From the NCBI RefSeq assembly GCF_003261585.1, contig NZ_POVU01000004.1, positions 1-64,000 of the forward strand: a stretch of DNA of 64,000 nucleotides. Reading direction: 5' to 3'. This document shows, in pieces, positions 18,096 through 27,946 of this stretch. This DNA comes from Acinetobacter sp. MB5 (GTDB lineage: Bacteria; Pseudomonadota; Gammaproteobacteria; Pseudomonadales; Moraxellaceae). Made by a program: the position numbers and the translations under genes. The notes under the pieces are model-generated. The model saw nothing but the letters and a program-made list of their open reading frames with translations. It did no database searches and was not told where the DNA came from. Every line of letters begins with the position of its first letter. The stretch's first letter is position 1.

Positions 18096-18581
18096 CTAAT
18101 CGTCGAAATCGACCCTGATCGTTTCAAAACGAATCCGTCCTTTTTTAATCGCATCGGCTATGGCTTGCTGACCTTTGGTCAAACGGGCATTCCCACTTTT
18201 AATATCGATCAGCACCACTTCAATTTCATCGGCACGACCATCACCATCCCGAAAGGTGTTATAGCCATTAAAGACAATATAATCGACAGGATCGCCCAAA
18301 AATTTGGCATCACTTGGCAAATATTCAAACTCAGGAAAAATCGGGGCAAACTGCTCAGCCATACGTCCTTTTAAAATGGCGCGGCTACTGTTGACACTTC
18401 GCGACTGAACCAGTCGCAATTCTTTTTGATGTTTACGTTTGAGTTCGGAAATCTGAACTTCATATTCCGCTTGAATTTTGCCATTCCTCAGGTTGGACAA
18501 TAATGCGTACGTCAAAATAATGCCGATTGCTAAACCCATGACCATGGCAACCCAAATGGACATATTCGCTATTTCCTTCAT
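18096..18581 (-). CDS. Membrane-anchored protein related to Holliday junction resolvases (Endonuc_Holl type)
   Basis: A 161-residue protein with one N-terminal membrane helix (about 8-28), a coiled-coil-like linker, and a C-terminal domain with LGDPVDYIVFNG, IEVVLIDIKSGNARLTKGQ and AIKKGRIRFETI. The Asp...IDIKSG arrangement matches the PD-(D/E)XK-like Holliday-junction-resolvase-related family. Family members are poorly characterised. It is divergent from the ParA-like gene (106 bp). Confidence 0.75.
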   Translation of the reverse strand: MKEIANMSIWVAMVMGLAIGIILTYALLSNLRNGKIQAEYEVQISELKRKHQKELRLVQSRSVNSSRAILKGRMAEQFAPIFPEFEYLPSDAKFLGDPVDYIVFNGYNTFRDGDGRADEIEVVLIDIKSGNARLTKGQQAIADAIKKGRIRFETIRVDFDD

Positions 18582-18687
18582 GTAAATTGACGCATTAAAA
18601 CAGGCTTGAGACTTTTTGTCATGTCATAGGCTAAATCTTGGAAAATTAGTGCTAAAGTACTCAAGCCTCTATTTTTTTTAAACAGAC

Positions 18688-19332
18688 ATGAAAACTATAT
18701 TAATTGCCAACCAAAAAGGTGGGTGCGGCAAAACCAATACAGCCATTACACTTGCCAGTGCCCTTGCTGCTAAAAATTATCGTGTCGCACTTGCAGATGC
18801 AGACAATCAAAAATCAAGTTTACAGTGGTTAAAACAACGTCCTGAACAAAGCCCAACCATTCAGTCACTCGACTGGCGCAATGACAAATCGATTGGCGAT
18901 GCACCGAAAAATCTAGAATATTTAATTATCGATGCTCCAGGAGCACTGTCTGGCGAACATGCCGAGCACCTGATCAGCGAAAGTCACGCGATTATTATTC
19001 CAATACAGCCTTCATTTTTTGATATCGACAGTACGCGTCGTTTTCTCAAGCATTTACAAGAAATTAAGCGTGTTCGTAAAGGTAAGGTTGAACTGCATTT
19101 ACTGGCCAATCGGGTCAAATCCAACAGTGCCAGCTCACAAAATATTCAGGAATTTTTTAGCAAAATCGAACAACAGCCTGTGGCATGGATTTCCGAGCGT
19201 AGTGCTTATGGCCAACTGGCAATGCAAGGTTTAAGTGTTTTTGACAAGCATCAAAAGCTGTATCAGACCATCCAGAAACAATGGCAACCACTACTCAATG
19301 CCATTATTGATGATCCTACTGCTTGGTTTTAA
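18688..19332 (+). CDS. ParA/MinD-like ATPase (orphan)
   Basis: A 214-residue P-loop ATPase with deviant Walker A motif KGGCGKTN (residues 10-17), Walker B LIIDAPG and the ADADNQKSS segment. There is no adjacent parB or min partner, so a role in chromosome partition is not supported. Such orphan ParAs can position protein complexes at the pole or midcell. The only close partner candidate is the divergent membrane-anchored nuclease-like gene. Confidence 0.85.
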   Translation: MKTILIANQKGGCGKTNTAITLASALAAKNYRVALADADNQKSSLQWLKQRPEQSPTIQSLDWRNDKSIGDAPKNLEYLIIDAPGALSGEHAEHLISESHAIIIPIQPSFFDIDSTRRFLKHLQEIKRVRKGKVELHLLANRVKSNSASSQNIQEFFSKIEQQPVAWISERSAYGQLAMQGLSVFDKHQKLYQTIQKQWQPLLNAIIDDPTAWF

Positions 19333-19412
19333 ATCTGGATAGCGAGCAGATCAATTTGCCACCACGTGTTTTTCAGTTAATATATTAAAATTAAAACAAC
19401 CTTAATTTTGAG

Positions 19413-20504
19413 ATGCACGTGCCAAATTCTGCTCCTATTTTATTACATCGCATTTTATTGTTTGGATTGTTTTTTATCCTTTTGTATTTAAGTTTCAGTG
19501 TACTTAAATATTTTATTATTCCTGTGGTCTGGGCCATCATTATTGCCTATATGACTTGGCCCATTTATCGTTGGGTGCTTGGAAAATGTGGTGAACAGCG
19601 CACCAATCTCAGCGCGACCCTGATGTTATTCCTGATTATTTTAGTGATTGGCATTCCATTTGTTTTTGCAATTTTTATTTTGCAGCATGAAGGTCGCCAA
19701 CTTTACGCTGAAGTCCAACAACAATTATTTTCAGGACATTTTACTCTTCCGCCTTTAATTACCGACTTACCTGTCGTTGGCAAAGATATTCAGCGTGCAC
19801 TCACTGAACTGAACAATAATCCGCATAACCTCACGCAGAACATTATGCTGTTGCTGCAAAATCACATCAATTATGGCCGTTTTGTGTTAAGTGAAATCAG
19901 CCGTAATCTGGTGAAATTATTTTTTGCCTTGTTTTCTTTGTTCTTCTTTTATCGCGATGGAGTTAGCCTGCTCAACCAAGTCAAAAATGCCTTGGAAAAA
20001 GTCATTGGGCCACGTATCCACCATTATTTGGACACTATTTCAGAAACAACACGCGCAGTCGTCTACGGCATTGGCTTAACTGCTGTCGCTCAGGCAGTTT
20101 TGGCAGGTGTCAGTTATTTTGTTGCTGATGTCCCAAATCCGATGGTGCTGACAATTCTCACCTTCGTTTTGGCACTGATTCCATTTGGGACACCTGTGTC
20201 ATATACCGCTGTCAGTTTGTGGTTATTTTCACAAGGTCAGATTTTTGCTGCGATTGGCGTATTCCTTTGGGGTGTTTGTGTGGTCAGTACTTCCGACAAC
20301 GTCATTCGTCCATTGGTCATTTCAGGCGCAACCAAAGTTCCATTCCTACTGATTATGTTTGGTGTCTTGGGCGGTATTGCCAGTTTTGGTCTGATCGGGC
20401 TATTCATTGGCCCAGTGGTACTGGCAGTGTTACTGGCTATTTGGCGTGAATGGGTTCACGAACAAGAAACTGAAACCACTGATCCGTCTTCAACAGCACC
20501 ATAA
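19413..20504 (+). CDS. AI-2E family transporter (PerM-type)
   Basis: A 363-residue inner-membrane protein with about seven or eight hydrophobic segments. Conserved family features are visible: the N-terminal membrane pair, the FFYRDG motif and the C-terminal GLIGLFIGPVVLAV. The family has been linked to autoinducer-2 export and to ion/proton antiport; the role here is not defined. Monocistronic. Confidence 0.85.
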   Translation: MHVPNSAPILLHRILLFGLFFILLYLSFSVLKYFIIPVVWAIIIAYMTWPIYRWVLGKCGEQRTNLSATLMLFLIILVIGIPFVFAIFILQHEGRQLYAEVQQQLFSGHFTLPPLITDLPVVGKDIQRALTELNNNPHNLTQNIMLLLQNHINYGRFVLSEISRNLVKLFFALFSLFFFYRDGVSLLNQVKNALEKVIGPRIHHYLDTISETTRAVVYGIGLTAVAQAVLAGVSYFVADVPNPMVLTILTFVLALIPFGTPVSYTAVSLWLFSQGQIFAAIGVFLWGVCVVSTSDNVIRPLVISGATKVPFLLIMFGVLGGIASFGLIGLFIGPVVLAVLLAIWREWVHEQETETTDPSSTAP

Positions 20505-20621
20505 TACAAATTCATACAGGGACGTATAACAAACTCATACATGCAACACCTGATTCTTTACAATGAGGCAATGTTTGTTTGCTTGAATAAAAGATGCAAA
20601 AAATAAAACAGGATAATGATA

Positions 20622-21170
20622 ATGCGTCCATTTTTTCAACTGACAGGCATATGCCTTTTAAGTTCAATATTTTTAGCAGGATGCCAATCTTGGTCTTACT
20701 CAAAACATCCAGAACATCAACAAGTCACCATGCATGCCGTAAGTGCTTCTGGCATTGGTGAAAGAATCGGGACCATCACCTTAGAAGACTCTCCTCACGG
20801 ATTAGTGATGATCACCCATTTATCACAACTCCCTTCAGGTACACATGGTTTCCATATTCATGAAAAAGGCTCATGCGAACCTGCCATGAAAGATGGAAAA
20901 ATGGGGGCGGCCCTTGCTGCAGGCGGGCATTTTAATCCGCTCAATGTTGCTCACCATGGAACCCCATTAACAGGACATATGGGAGATTTGCCAATTCTGC
21001 AAGCAGACTCCAACGGTGATGCTAACGAGACATTACTGGCCCCCCGCTTGAAACTTCGCGATGTGCATGGTTTAGCCATTATGATTCATGCAGGCGGTGA
21101 CAACTACTCCGACACACCAAAACCTTTAGGCGGCGGCGGTGCACGAATTGCCTGTGGGGTTATTCCATAA
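20622..21170 (+). CDS. sodC: Cu,Zn superoxide dismutase, lipoprotein form
   Basis: A 182-residue periplasmic SodC with a lipobox ending LAGC (Cys21), so it is probably membrane-anchored. All metal ligands are seen: His78 and His80 (HGFHIHEKG), bridging His103 (GGHFNP), His residues at 111-112 and 119, Asp122 (GDLP) and His156 (MIHAGGDN). Cys85 and Cys178 can form the conserved disulfide. AGGA at 20610-20613 favours ATG 20622 over 20616. It converts superoxide to peroxide in the periplasm. Confidence 0.95.
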   Translation: MRPFFQLTGICLLSSIFLAGCQSWSYSKHPEHQQVTMHAVSASGIGERIGTITLEDSPHGLVMITHLSQLPSGTHGFHIHEKGSCEPAMKDGKMGAALAAGGHFNPLNVAHHGTPLTGHMGDLPILQADSNGDANETLLAPRLKLRDVHGLAIMIHAGGDNYSDTPKPLGGGGARIACGVIP

Positions 21171-21244
21171 TCAGATTGCTCAATTGACAGGGAGTTTAAA
21201 AAAGTTCAGTCTAAGTCTGACACAATCAACTAAAAATCAATGAC

Positions 21245-23383
21245 GTGAATAGCTTCTACTCCCTGCTTCAGCGTTACCAGAGCAATGCATTGATCATGTA
21301 TTGCTTGCAAATGTGTATCGTGCTTACCGGCACAACACTTGGTTTATATTATTTGCACTTGGGACAATTTATTGTCCCTGTGACCCTCGGCACAATTGCC
21401 GCAGCCCTGACCGATTTCGATGATCGGCTCACCATTCGCCTGCGCAATTTATTCTATGTGTGTGTGCTGTTTTTTATTACCAGCCTCATTTTGGAATTAC
21501 TGCATCCCTACCCGATTTTTTTTATTCTGTATTTATCGCTATCTAGTGCTGGGTTTATTTTACTCGGTGGCTTAGGGCAACGTTATGCCACCATTTCATT
21601 TGGAACTGTGCTGCTCTCCATCTACACCATGTTTGGTCTAGGTGAACCGCATGTCTGGTACTGGCAACCAAGCTGTTTTGTGCTTGGTGCAATCTGGTAT
21701 GGCTGTGCAGCCATCGTGTTTTATCTGCTCAAACCGACATTAGTGGTTCAAGACTATCTATCAACCAGTTTCCAGCAAATTGCCAAACTCCTTCAGCTTA
21801 AATCCAAACTATTTGATCCCGATCATCAGCATTTGGTCGAACAACTGCTGTTTGATTTATCTGTACAAAATACCGCGGTTGTACAAAGTCTCAATCAGAC
21901 CAAAGCGGCCTTACTGACCCGACTCAAAGCGTCACGCGCCAATAAAAATACCATTTACTGGCTGCATTTATATTTTCTAGCCCAAGATATTCATGAACAA
22001 GCCACCTCAAATTACCTGCATTATCAACAGATCCAGCAAAATTTTAGCCGTAGCGATCTGATCTTTCGCATGCAAAAGAATATTCAGATGAATGCAATTG
22101 CATGTGAACAAATTGCGCAGTGTGTCCTCAATCGGCAACCCTATATCGTCAATCCTGAACACAGCTTGGCTTTAAAAAATCTGGATGCATCCATGCATGA
22201 ATGGATTCAGCTACACCCTGCCAATATTGAAGTTAAAAATTTGCAGCTAATTTTAAATAATCTGCATAACTTGCATCAGCAACTTTTAGCGCTCAATCAT
22301 GTTCCTCAAAACAGTACAACCTTAGAGGCTGACCTGAATCTCCTCGATGATGATATTCACGGTTGGCATGATCTGGTGTTAAAACTCAAGCAGCATTTAA
22401 GTCCACAGTCAGCCCTGTTCCGTCATGCAGTGCGGATTGCCGTAGTGTTTCTAGTTGGTTATATCATTTCCCTGTTGCCATTTGCACGTAATGGCTACTG
22501 GATTTTGCTCACCAGTTTATTTGTCTGCCAAATTAGTTACTTTGCCACCAAGTCCCGTTTGAAAATGCGAACATTAGGCACGCTGTCGGGTGTGCTCTGT
22601 GGTATTCCGATTTTATATTTTGTACCGAGTGTCGAAGGTCAATTGCTGTTGACTGTGATTTGTGGTGTGCTGTTCTTCTATTTGCGCGTCAAAAAATACT
22701 CGATGGCAACCCTGATGGCGACCTTAATGGTGCTGCTAATTTTCAATATCAAAGGTGCAGGCTATGAAATTATTTTACCGCGCATTATCGACACATTGCT
22801 TGGCTGTGGTATTGCATGGCTGGCGGTCAGTTTTATCTGGCCTGACTGGAATTTTCGTAATATTTCCAACAACATCAAAAACTCAGCTCAGGCAACCCTC
22901 GCCTATTTCGATGCCGTGATTGATCAATATCAACATGGAAAAAATAACAGTATCGAATACCGTGAGGCACGACGCTTTGCACATAACAAGCAAATCGAAC
23001 TGTCGAGTATGATTTCGAGTTTAAGTACCGAACCTCATCCCAACCCGACCCTGATTCACCATGCGTTTCGTTATCTGGTCTATAGCCATAGTCAACTCAG
23101 CTATATTTCGGCATTGGGAAGTCACCGCGAACAGGTCAAAGATCCACAAATTTTGCAATTGATGCTTTGGTGTCAGCAGACCTTAAAAGCTGTTTTGCAA
23201 GAACAACGGCCTTTACCTGAAACAGACATTCAAGACAAACTGCTTGAGATTAAAACCTTGTCTCAACAAGAACACCTGTCGGATGATTTCTTGCTGATTT
23301 TAAAACAAATCAGTCTATTATTGGAAACCTTGCCCGAGCTACTGGCTTTAAGACAAGAACTGTTAATACAAGAAATTAAGTAA
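21245..23383 (+). CDS. yccS: YccS/FUSC-family inner-membrane protein
   Basis: A 712-residue protein with two clusters of about five membrane segments (about residues 17-160 and 395-520), each followed by a large cytoplasmic helical domain. This is the YccS/YhfK (FUSC) architecture related to aromatic acid exporters. GTG 21245 is the likely start. It stands alone; the long gap after it contains the pst control region. Confidence 0.85.
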   Translation: MNSFYSLLQRYQSNALIMYCLQMCIVLTGTTLGLYYLHLGQFIVPVTLGTIAAALTDFDDRLTIRLRNLFYVCVLFFITSLILELLHPYPIFFILYLSLSSAGFILLGGLGQRYATISFGTVLLSIYTMFGLGEPHVWYWQPSCFVLGAIWYGCAAIVFYLLKPTLVVQDYLSTSFQQIAKLLQLKSKLFDPDHQHLVEQLLFDLSVQNTAVVQSLNQTKAALLTRLKASRANKNTIYWLHLYFLAQDIHEQATSNYLHYQQIQQNFSRSDLIFRMQKNIQMNAIACEQIAQCVLNRQPYIVNPEHSLALKNLDASMHEWIQLHPANIEVKNLQLILNNLHNLHQQLLALNHVPQNSTTLEADLNLLDDDIHGWHDLVLKLKQHLSPQSALFRHAVRIAVVFLVGYIISLLPFARNGYWILLTSLFVCQISYFATKSRLKMRTLGTLSGVLCGIPILYFVPSVEGQLLLTVICGVLFFYLRVKKYSMATLMATLMVLLIFNIKGAGYEIILPRIIDTLLGCGIAWLAVSFIWPDWNFRNISNNIKNSAQATLAYFDAVIDQYQHGKNNSIEYREARRFAHNKQIELSSMISSLSTEPHPNPTLIHHAFRYLVYSHSQLSYISALGSHREQVKDPQILQLMLWCQQTLKAVLQEQRPLPETDIQDKLLEIKTLSQQEHLSDDFLLILKQISLLLETLPELLALRQELLIQEIK

Positions 23384-24041
23384 TTCAGAAGGATATTCCT
23401 GTGAAATAACCATTGAGGTTGCCTGTGCATTCGTCGTTAACAATACACACATGAGATATGCATAGGCATTCCATCAACAAGATGTAAATCAGATAATGGA
23501 ATGTAAAAATTGCTGAAGTTGAGCGATACCAGAACATCATCTCATTCTGTAATATTACATTTTGTCATAATTAATCTGATGATCTTACCTGTCATATAAC
23601 AGGCGAAATCCAATGTTCAACTGTCATAATCGACATGTATTTATGAACAACAGATAGATCGTGACATCATTTTTCTGTTTTTAAAGCTACACATTGATGA
23701 TTCCATAAAAATATTCAAAATAAGCAGAATTAAAAATATTTTTTAACGTTATTTCAGTAATTTAAATTTAATTACTCTCGTTTCAAAAATGATTTAAAAA
23801 ATGAAAATTCATAAAAATATTCATACATCTATAAATTTTATTTTTTAAAATTGCAGTGAAATACCACAATACAACATCATTTGAAGAAAAATCATCCGTA
23901 ATAAAACTGAAATATTTTAGTCATTTCCCTGTCACGCAACTGGCTTAATTTAACACTCAATTTAGTTCCTTCTCATTCTCTGCCCTCAATCAAAATAAGC
24001 AGAACAATAAGACGGAAATACCTTCCATACAGGGAATCTTT
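23384..24041. other. 658-bp AT-rich intergenic region upstream of pstS
   Basis: No convincing coding sequence. It contains perfect PhoB-type half-sites CTGTCAT at 23589-23595 and 23621-23627, TTGTCAT at 23562-23568, and a full PhoB box near the pstS promoter. An 8-bp inverted repeat (CATTCCAT 23467-23474 with 23496-23503) lies in the distal part. 23700-23880 is strikingly AT-rich and may be bent. Confidence 0.6.
23918..23949 (+). promoter_or_regulatory. PhoB box and pst promoter
   Basis: TAGTCAT-TTCC-CTGTCAC (23918-23935) matches the direct-repeat PhoB consensus (CTGTCAT, 4 bp, CTGTCAC) at 12 of 14 half-site positions. A -10-like CTTAAT follows at 23944-23949. As in classic Pho promoters, the box takes the place of the -35 element. 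Confidence 0.8.
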
Positions 24042-25067
24042 ATGACTAACTTCTCTACAAAAATTTTCAGCACGCTAATTGCATCTGCTGCTCTATCTTT
24101 GAGCGCAGCGCATGCTGCAGAAATCACGGGTGCAGGTTCAACTTTCGTTTATCCAGTACTGTCTAAGTGGTCTGCAACTTACAATGTTAAGACTGGCAAC
24201 AAAGTGAACTACCAATCTATCGGTTCTGGTGGTGGTATCGCTCAAATTAAAGCTGGCACAGTAACTTTTGGCGCATCTGATATGCCATTAACACCTGCAG
24301 ATTTGAATGCAGCAGGTCTTAAACAATTCCCAGTAATTATCGGTGGTGTTGTTCCAGTTGTAAACGTTCCAGGTGTACGTCCAGGTGCTTTACGTCTTAC
24401 TGGTCCTGTTCTTGCTGACATTTTCTTGGGCAAAATCAACAAGTGGAATGCTCCAGAAATCCAACGTTTGAACCCTTCTGTACGCCTACCAGACCAACGT
24501 ATTTCAGTTGTTCACCGTTCTGATGGTTCTGGTACAACTTTTAACTGGGCAAACTATTTGTCTAAAGTTAGCCCAACTTGGAAATCTAAAGTTGGTGAAG
24601 GTACTTCTATTTCTTGGCCTACTGGTATCGGTGGTAAAGGTAACGAAGGTGTTGCTGCTTACGTTAAACAAATCAAAGGTTCTATCGGTTACGTTGAGCT
24701 TGCATATGCGCTTCAAAACCGCATGAGCTATACAGCAATGCAAAACAAAGCAGGTCACTTTGTACAACCAAATGCTGCAACTTTCCAAGCTGCCGCTGCT
24801 GGTGCAAACTGGAGCAAAACACCTGATTTCTATAACGTTATTACTAACGCTCCAGGTGCAAACTCTTGGCCAATCACTGCAACAACATTCGTGTTAATGC
24901 ACAAACAGCCTAAATCTGCTCAAGCAAGCAAAGATGCTCTTAACTTCTTCAAGTGGTCACTTGAACACGGTCAAGCAAATGCACGTTCTTTGGACTACAT
25001 TCCTTTACCAGCAAACTTAGTGAAACAAATTGAAGGCTACTGGATTAAAAACATTAACGTAAAATAA
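24042..25067 (+). CDS. pstS: Phosphate ABC transporter, periplasmic binding protein
   Basis: A 341-residue protein with a signal peptide (cleaved after AHAA). Phosphate-binding motifs are AGSTF, SIGSGGG and SDGSGTT. AGGG lies upstream of the ATG. It captures phosphate for the PstCAB importer and is induced by PhoB in starvation. Codon use is more biased (many TCT, GGT, GTT) than in the neighbouring genes, as expected for a highly expressed protein. Confidence 0.96.
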   Translation: MTNFSTKIFSTLIASAALSLSAAHAAEITGAGSTFVYPVLSKWSATYNVKTGNKVNYQSIGSGGGIAQIKAGTVTFGASDMPLTPADLNAAGLKQFPVIIGGVVPVVNVPGVRPGALRLTGPVLADIFLGKINKWNAPEIQRLNPSVRLPDQRISVVHRSDGSGTTFNWANYLSKVSPTWKSKVGEGTSISWPTGIGGKGNEGVAAYVKQIKGSIGYVELAYALQNRMSYTAMQNKAGHFVQPNAATFQAAAAGANWSKTPDFYNVITNAPGANSWPITATTFVLMHKQPKSAQASKDALNFFKWSLEHGQANARSLDYIPLPANLVKQIEGYWIKNINVK

Positions 25068-25089
25068 TCCATGCCTTGTTTCTTTCTTG

Positions 25090-25118
25090 AATCCAACAGA
25101 ACTCGCTTCTGTTGGATT
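25090..25118 (+). promoter_or_regulatory. Intercistronic hairpin between pstS and pstC
   Basis: A 12-bp perfect stem (arm AATCCAACAGAA, 25090-25101, with 25107-25118) and a 5-nt loop CTCGC. Only a weak T-rich stretch follows, so it is probably an attenuator or an mRNA-end stabiliser that keeps pstS expression above pstCAB. Confidence 0.75.
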
Positions 25119-25149
25119 TACTCTATTTCTAAATAAAAGATGCTCACTG

Positions 25150-26124
25150 ATGAAACTAGACAGAACCATGGAACTAGATAAACAAAGTGAAACGGACTCG
25201 AAAGATCATCGTAATGATCAGTTGTTTCACTATGCAGTAAAAAGCTGTGCCATATTTGTGCTTGTAATTATGCTAGCGGCATCCTTTTCCATGCTTTGGA
25301 GCGGGAAAGAAGCTTTTCAAACTTTTGGCTTTTCATTTATCTGGAATAGCTCTTGGGATCCGATTGGTAAAAATTTTGGCGCACTTGTTCCTATTTACGG
25401 AACATTGGTCACTTCTTTTATTGCAATGCTCATTGCCGTTCCCGTCAGTTTTGGTATTGCGATTTTTATTACCAATATCGCACCAAAGTGGATTCGTACC
25501 CCAATTTCAACAGCAATTGAACTCCTCGCAGGTATTCCATCAATCATTTATGGTATGTGGGGTTTATTCGTTTTTGTGCCGTTTATGGCAGATAACGTTT
25601 ATCCTTGGGTCGATGAACATATGGGTTCATGGCCGATTGTTGGCCCACTCTTTCAAGGCCCGCCAATTGGTTTAGGCATGCTGACAGCAGGCATCGTGCT
25701 GAGCATCATGATCATTCCATTTGTTTCTTCCATTATGCGGGAAGTTTTTTCAACTGTACCTACTCCACTGATTGAATCAGCATATGCGGTTGGAAACACG
25801 ACTTGGGAAGTGATTTGGGACATCGTTTTACCGTATACCCGTTCTTCTGTACTTGGTGGCATCTTCCTCGGCTTAGGCCGTGCCCTTGGTGAAACTATGG
25901 CGGTTACCTTCGTACTGGGTAATGCCCATATGCTAAGCCTGTCATTGCTTGAACCAGGTAACTCGATTTCGGCAACCATTGCCAACGAATTTACCGAAGC
26001 CGACTCTACTATTTATTTATCTTCACTCATGGCGCTTGGTTTTATCTTATTTGTCGTGACATTTATTGTGCTTGCAATTGCACGTGTAATGTTAGGACGT
26101 TTATCACGTCGTGAAGGAGCGTAA
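25150..26124 (+). CDS. pstC: Phosphate ABC transporter permease PstC
   Basis: A 324-residue inner-membrane permease with six to seven hydrophobic segments and the ABC-permease (EAA) loop around [22 protein letters not shown] 25150 is chosen; ATG 25168 is an alternative. It pairs with PstA to form the phosphate channel. The N-terminus has a hydrophilic extension of about 30 residues before the first membrane helix. Confidence 0.95.
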   Translation: MKLDRTMELDKQSETDSKDHRNDQLFHYAVKSCAIFVLVIMLAASFSMLWSGKEAFQTFGFSFIWNSSWDPIGKNFGALVPIYGTLVTSFIAMLIAVPVSFGIAIFITNIAPKWIRTPISTAIELLAGIPSIIYGMWGLFVFVPFMADNVYPWVDEHMGSWPIVGPLFQGPPIGLGMLTAGIVLSIMIIPFVSSIMREVFSTVPTPLIESAYAVGNTTWEVIWDIVLPYTRSSVLGGIFLGLGRALGETMAVTFVLGNAHMLSLSLLEPGNSISATIANEFTEADSTIYLSSLMALGFILFVVTFIVLAIARVMLGRLSRREGA

Positions 26125-26126
26125 TC

Positions 26127-26969
26127 ATGTCAAACGCGCTTTGGAAAGTTCGACAAACAAAAAATGCTCTTGCAAAAGTCTTGTCTTTTTTAACCGCAAT
26201 TTTCGGCCTGTTTTGGCTGGTGTGGATTTTATGGACAACACTTAAAAATGGTTTGCCTGCACTACATTTAAGTTTAATTACCGAAATGACACCTCCTCCT
26301 GGCGAAACAGGCGGTCTACTCAATGCAATTTTCGGTAGTATTTTAATGAGTGCGGTTGCTGTTTTAGTCGGTACACCCATCGGTATTGCAGCAGGGACTT
26401 ACCTTTCGGAATATGCTCGTGAAACCAAACTTGGTTTCTGGATTCGCTTCATTAACGACATTTTGCTTTCAGCACCATCCATTGTAATTGGTCTGTTTGT
26501 CTATGAGTTGATGGTTCGTCAAATGGGACACTTCTCTGCCATTGCAGGTTCTGTCGCTTTAGCATTTTTGGTTCTTCCTGTTGTCGTACGTACAACCGAT
26601 GAAATGCTACAACTCGTTCCAAATACTTTACGTGAAGCTGCGCAAGCACTCGGTATTCCGCGTTGGAAGATTGTTCAACAGGTGCTTTACCGTGCTGCCA
26701 TGTCAGGGATTGTTACAGGTGTCCTGCTCGCTCTTGCACGTATTTTAGGTGAAACAGCACCTTTACTATTCACAGCGCTCAATAACCAGTATTGGTCAAC
26801 CAACGTGTTCCAGCCAATGGCGAACGTTCCTGTGGTGATCTTCCAATATGCAATGAGTCCTTACGACGACTGGCACGCTCTGGCATGGGCTGGTGCATTA
26901 GTCATGACCTTTTTTGTCCTTGTGCTCGGTATCGTATCTCGCACAGTCTTAATCAAAAAGGATAAATAA
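26127..26969 (+). CDS. pstA: Phosphate ABC transporter permease PstA
   Basis: A 280-residue permease with six membrane segments and the EAA loop [17 protein letters not shown]. It starts 2 bp after the pstC stop codon and forms the membrane channel with PstC. Confidence 0.95.
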   Translation: MSNALWKVRQTKNALAKVLSFLTAIFGLFWLVWILWTTLKNGLPALHLSLITEMTPPPGETGGLLNAIFGSILMSAVAVLVGTPIGIAAGTYLSEYARETKLGFWIRFINDILLSAPSIVIGLFVYELMVRQMGHFSAIAGSVALAFLVLPVVVRTTDEMLQLVPNTLREAAQALGIPRWKIVQQVLYRAAMSGIVTGVLLALARILGETAPLLFTALNNQYWSTNVFQPMANVPVVIFQYAMSPYDDWHALAWAGALVMTFFVLVLGIVSRTVLIKKDK

Positions 26970-26970
26970 A

Positions 26971-27846
26971 ATGAATACAGTATCTAGTTCAAATTCAGTA
27001 AATTCACAAAATGTGGTGCCAACACACAACACCACAATGCAACCACCTCATGCGTTTCACTCTGCCATGAATACACCGAAAATTGTTCCTGAAACAGCAA
27101 AACTTGATATCCGTAATCTCAATTTCTACTATGGCAATAGTCAGGCATTGAAAAACATCAACATGATTATTCCTGAAAACAAGATCACTGCGCTGATTGG
27201 ACCTTCAGGTTGTGGTAAATCAACATTATTACGTGTATTTAACCGTATTTATGACATTTACCCGAAACTTCGTGCTGAAGGCGAAGTGTTGTTTGATGGT
27301 CAAAATATTCTTCAAGACAACATCCCTGTAAACCAGTTGCGTGCAAAAATCGGGATGGTTTTCCAAAAGCCAGTTCCATTCCCAATGACGATTTATGAAA
27401 ACATTGCTTATGCAATTCGCCATTACGAAAAACTCTCTAAAGCTGAGATGAATAACCGTGTGGAAAAAGCATTGCGCGATGTTGCGTTGTGGGATGAAGT
27501 TAAAGACAAATTGCATCAAAGTGCTTTAGGTTTGTCTGGTGGTCAGCAACAACGTTTATGTATTGCACGTGCTGTGGCACTAAAACCTGAAGTGTTGTTG
27601 CTTGACGAACCAACGTCTGCTCTAGACCCAATTTCTACGGCAAAAGTTGAACAGTTGATTGAACAGCTTAAGTCTAAATATACCGTTCTGATTGTGACGC
27701 ACAACATGCAACAAGCAGCGCGTATTTCTGACTATACGGGCTTTATGTTCTTGGGTGAGTTGATTGAACTTGATACCTCAAACAACATTTTCACCAACCC
27801 GAAAAAACAGCAAACTGAAGACTATATTACAGGTCGTTTCGGTTAA
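26971..27846 (+). CDS. pstB: Phosphate ABC transporter ATPase PstB
   Basis: A 291-residue ATPase with Walker [10 protein letters not shown], signature LSGGQQQR, Walker B LLLDEP and the H-loop LIVTHN. The core starts near residue 45; the first about 44 residues are a Ser/Asn/Pro-rich extension not usual in PstB (about 257 residues). An internal ATG (residue 32) is an alternative start. No phoU follows; the operon ends at a terminator. Confidence 0.95.
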   Translation: MNTVSSSNSVNSQNVVPTHNTTMQPPHAFHSAMNTPKIVPETAKLDIRNLNFYYGNSQALKNINMIIPENKITALIGPSGCGKSTLLRVFNRIYDIYPKLRAEGEVLFDGQNILQDNIPVNQLRAKIGMVFQKPVPFPMTIYENIAYAIRHYEKLSKAEMNNRVEKALRDVALWDEVKDKLHQSALGLSGGQQQRLCIARAVALKPEVLLLDEPTSALDPISTAKVEQLIEQLKSKYTVLIVTHNMQQAARISDYTGFMFLGELIELDTSNNIFTNPKKQQTEDYITGRFG

Positions 27847-27873
27847 GTTTTACTCGGTTTTTGAAGTTATGAA

Positions 27874-27903
27874 AAAAAAGACGATTTAAATATCGTCTTT
27901 TTT
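27874..27903 (+). terminator. Terminator of pstSCAB
   Basis: A 12-bp perfect stem (27874-27885 with 27892-27903, core GACGAT) around loop TTAAAT, ending in six T. Confidence 0.93.
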
Positions 27904-27946
27904 ATTTTGAAGAGCTTATGGTAGACCTTGATGTTTAGCATCCTAA

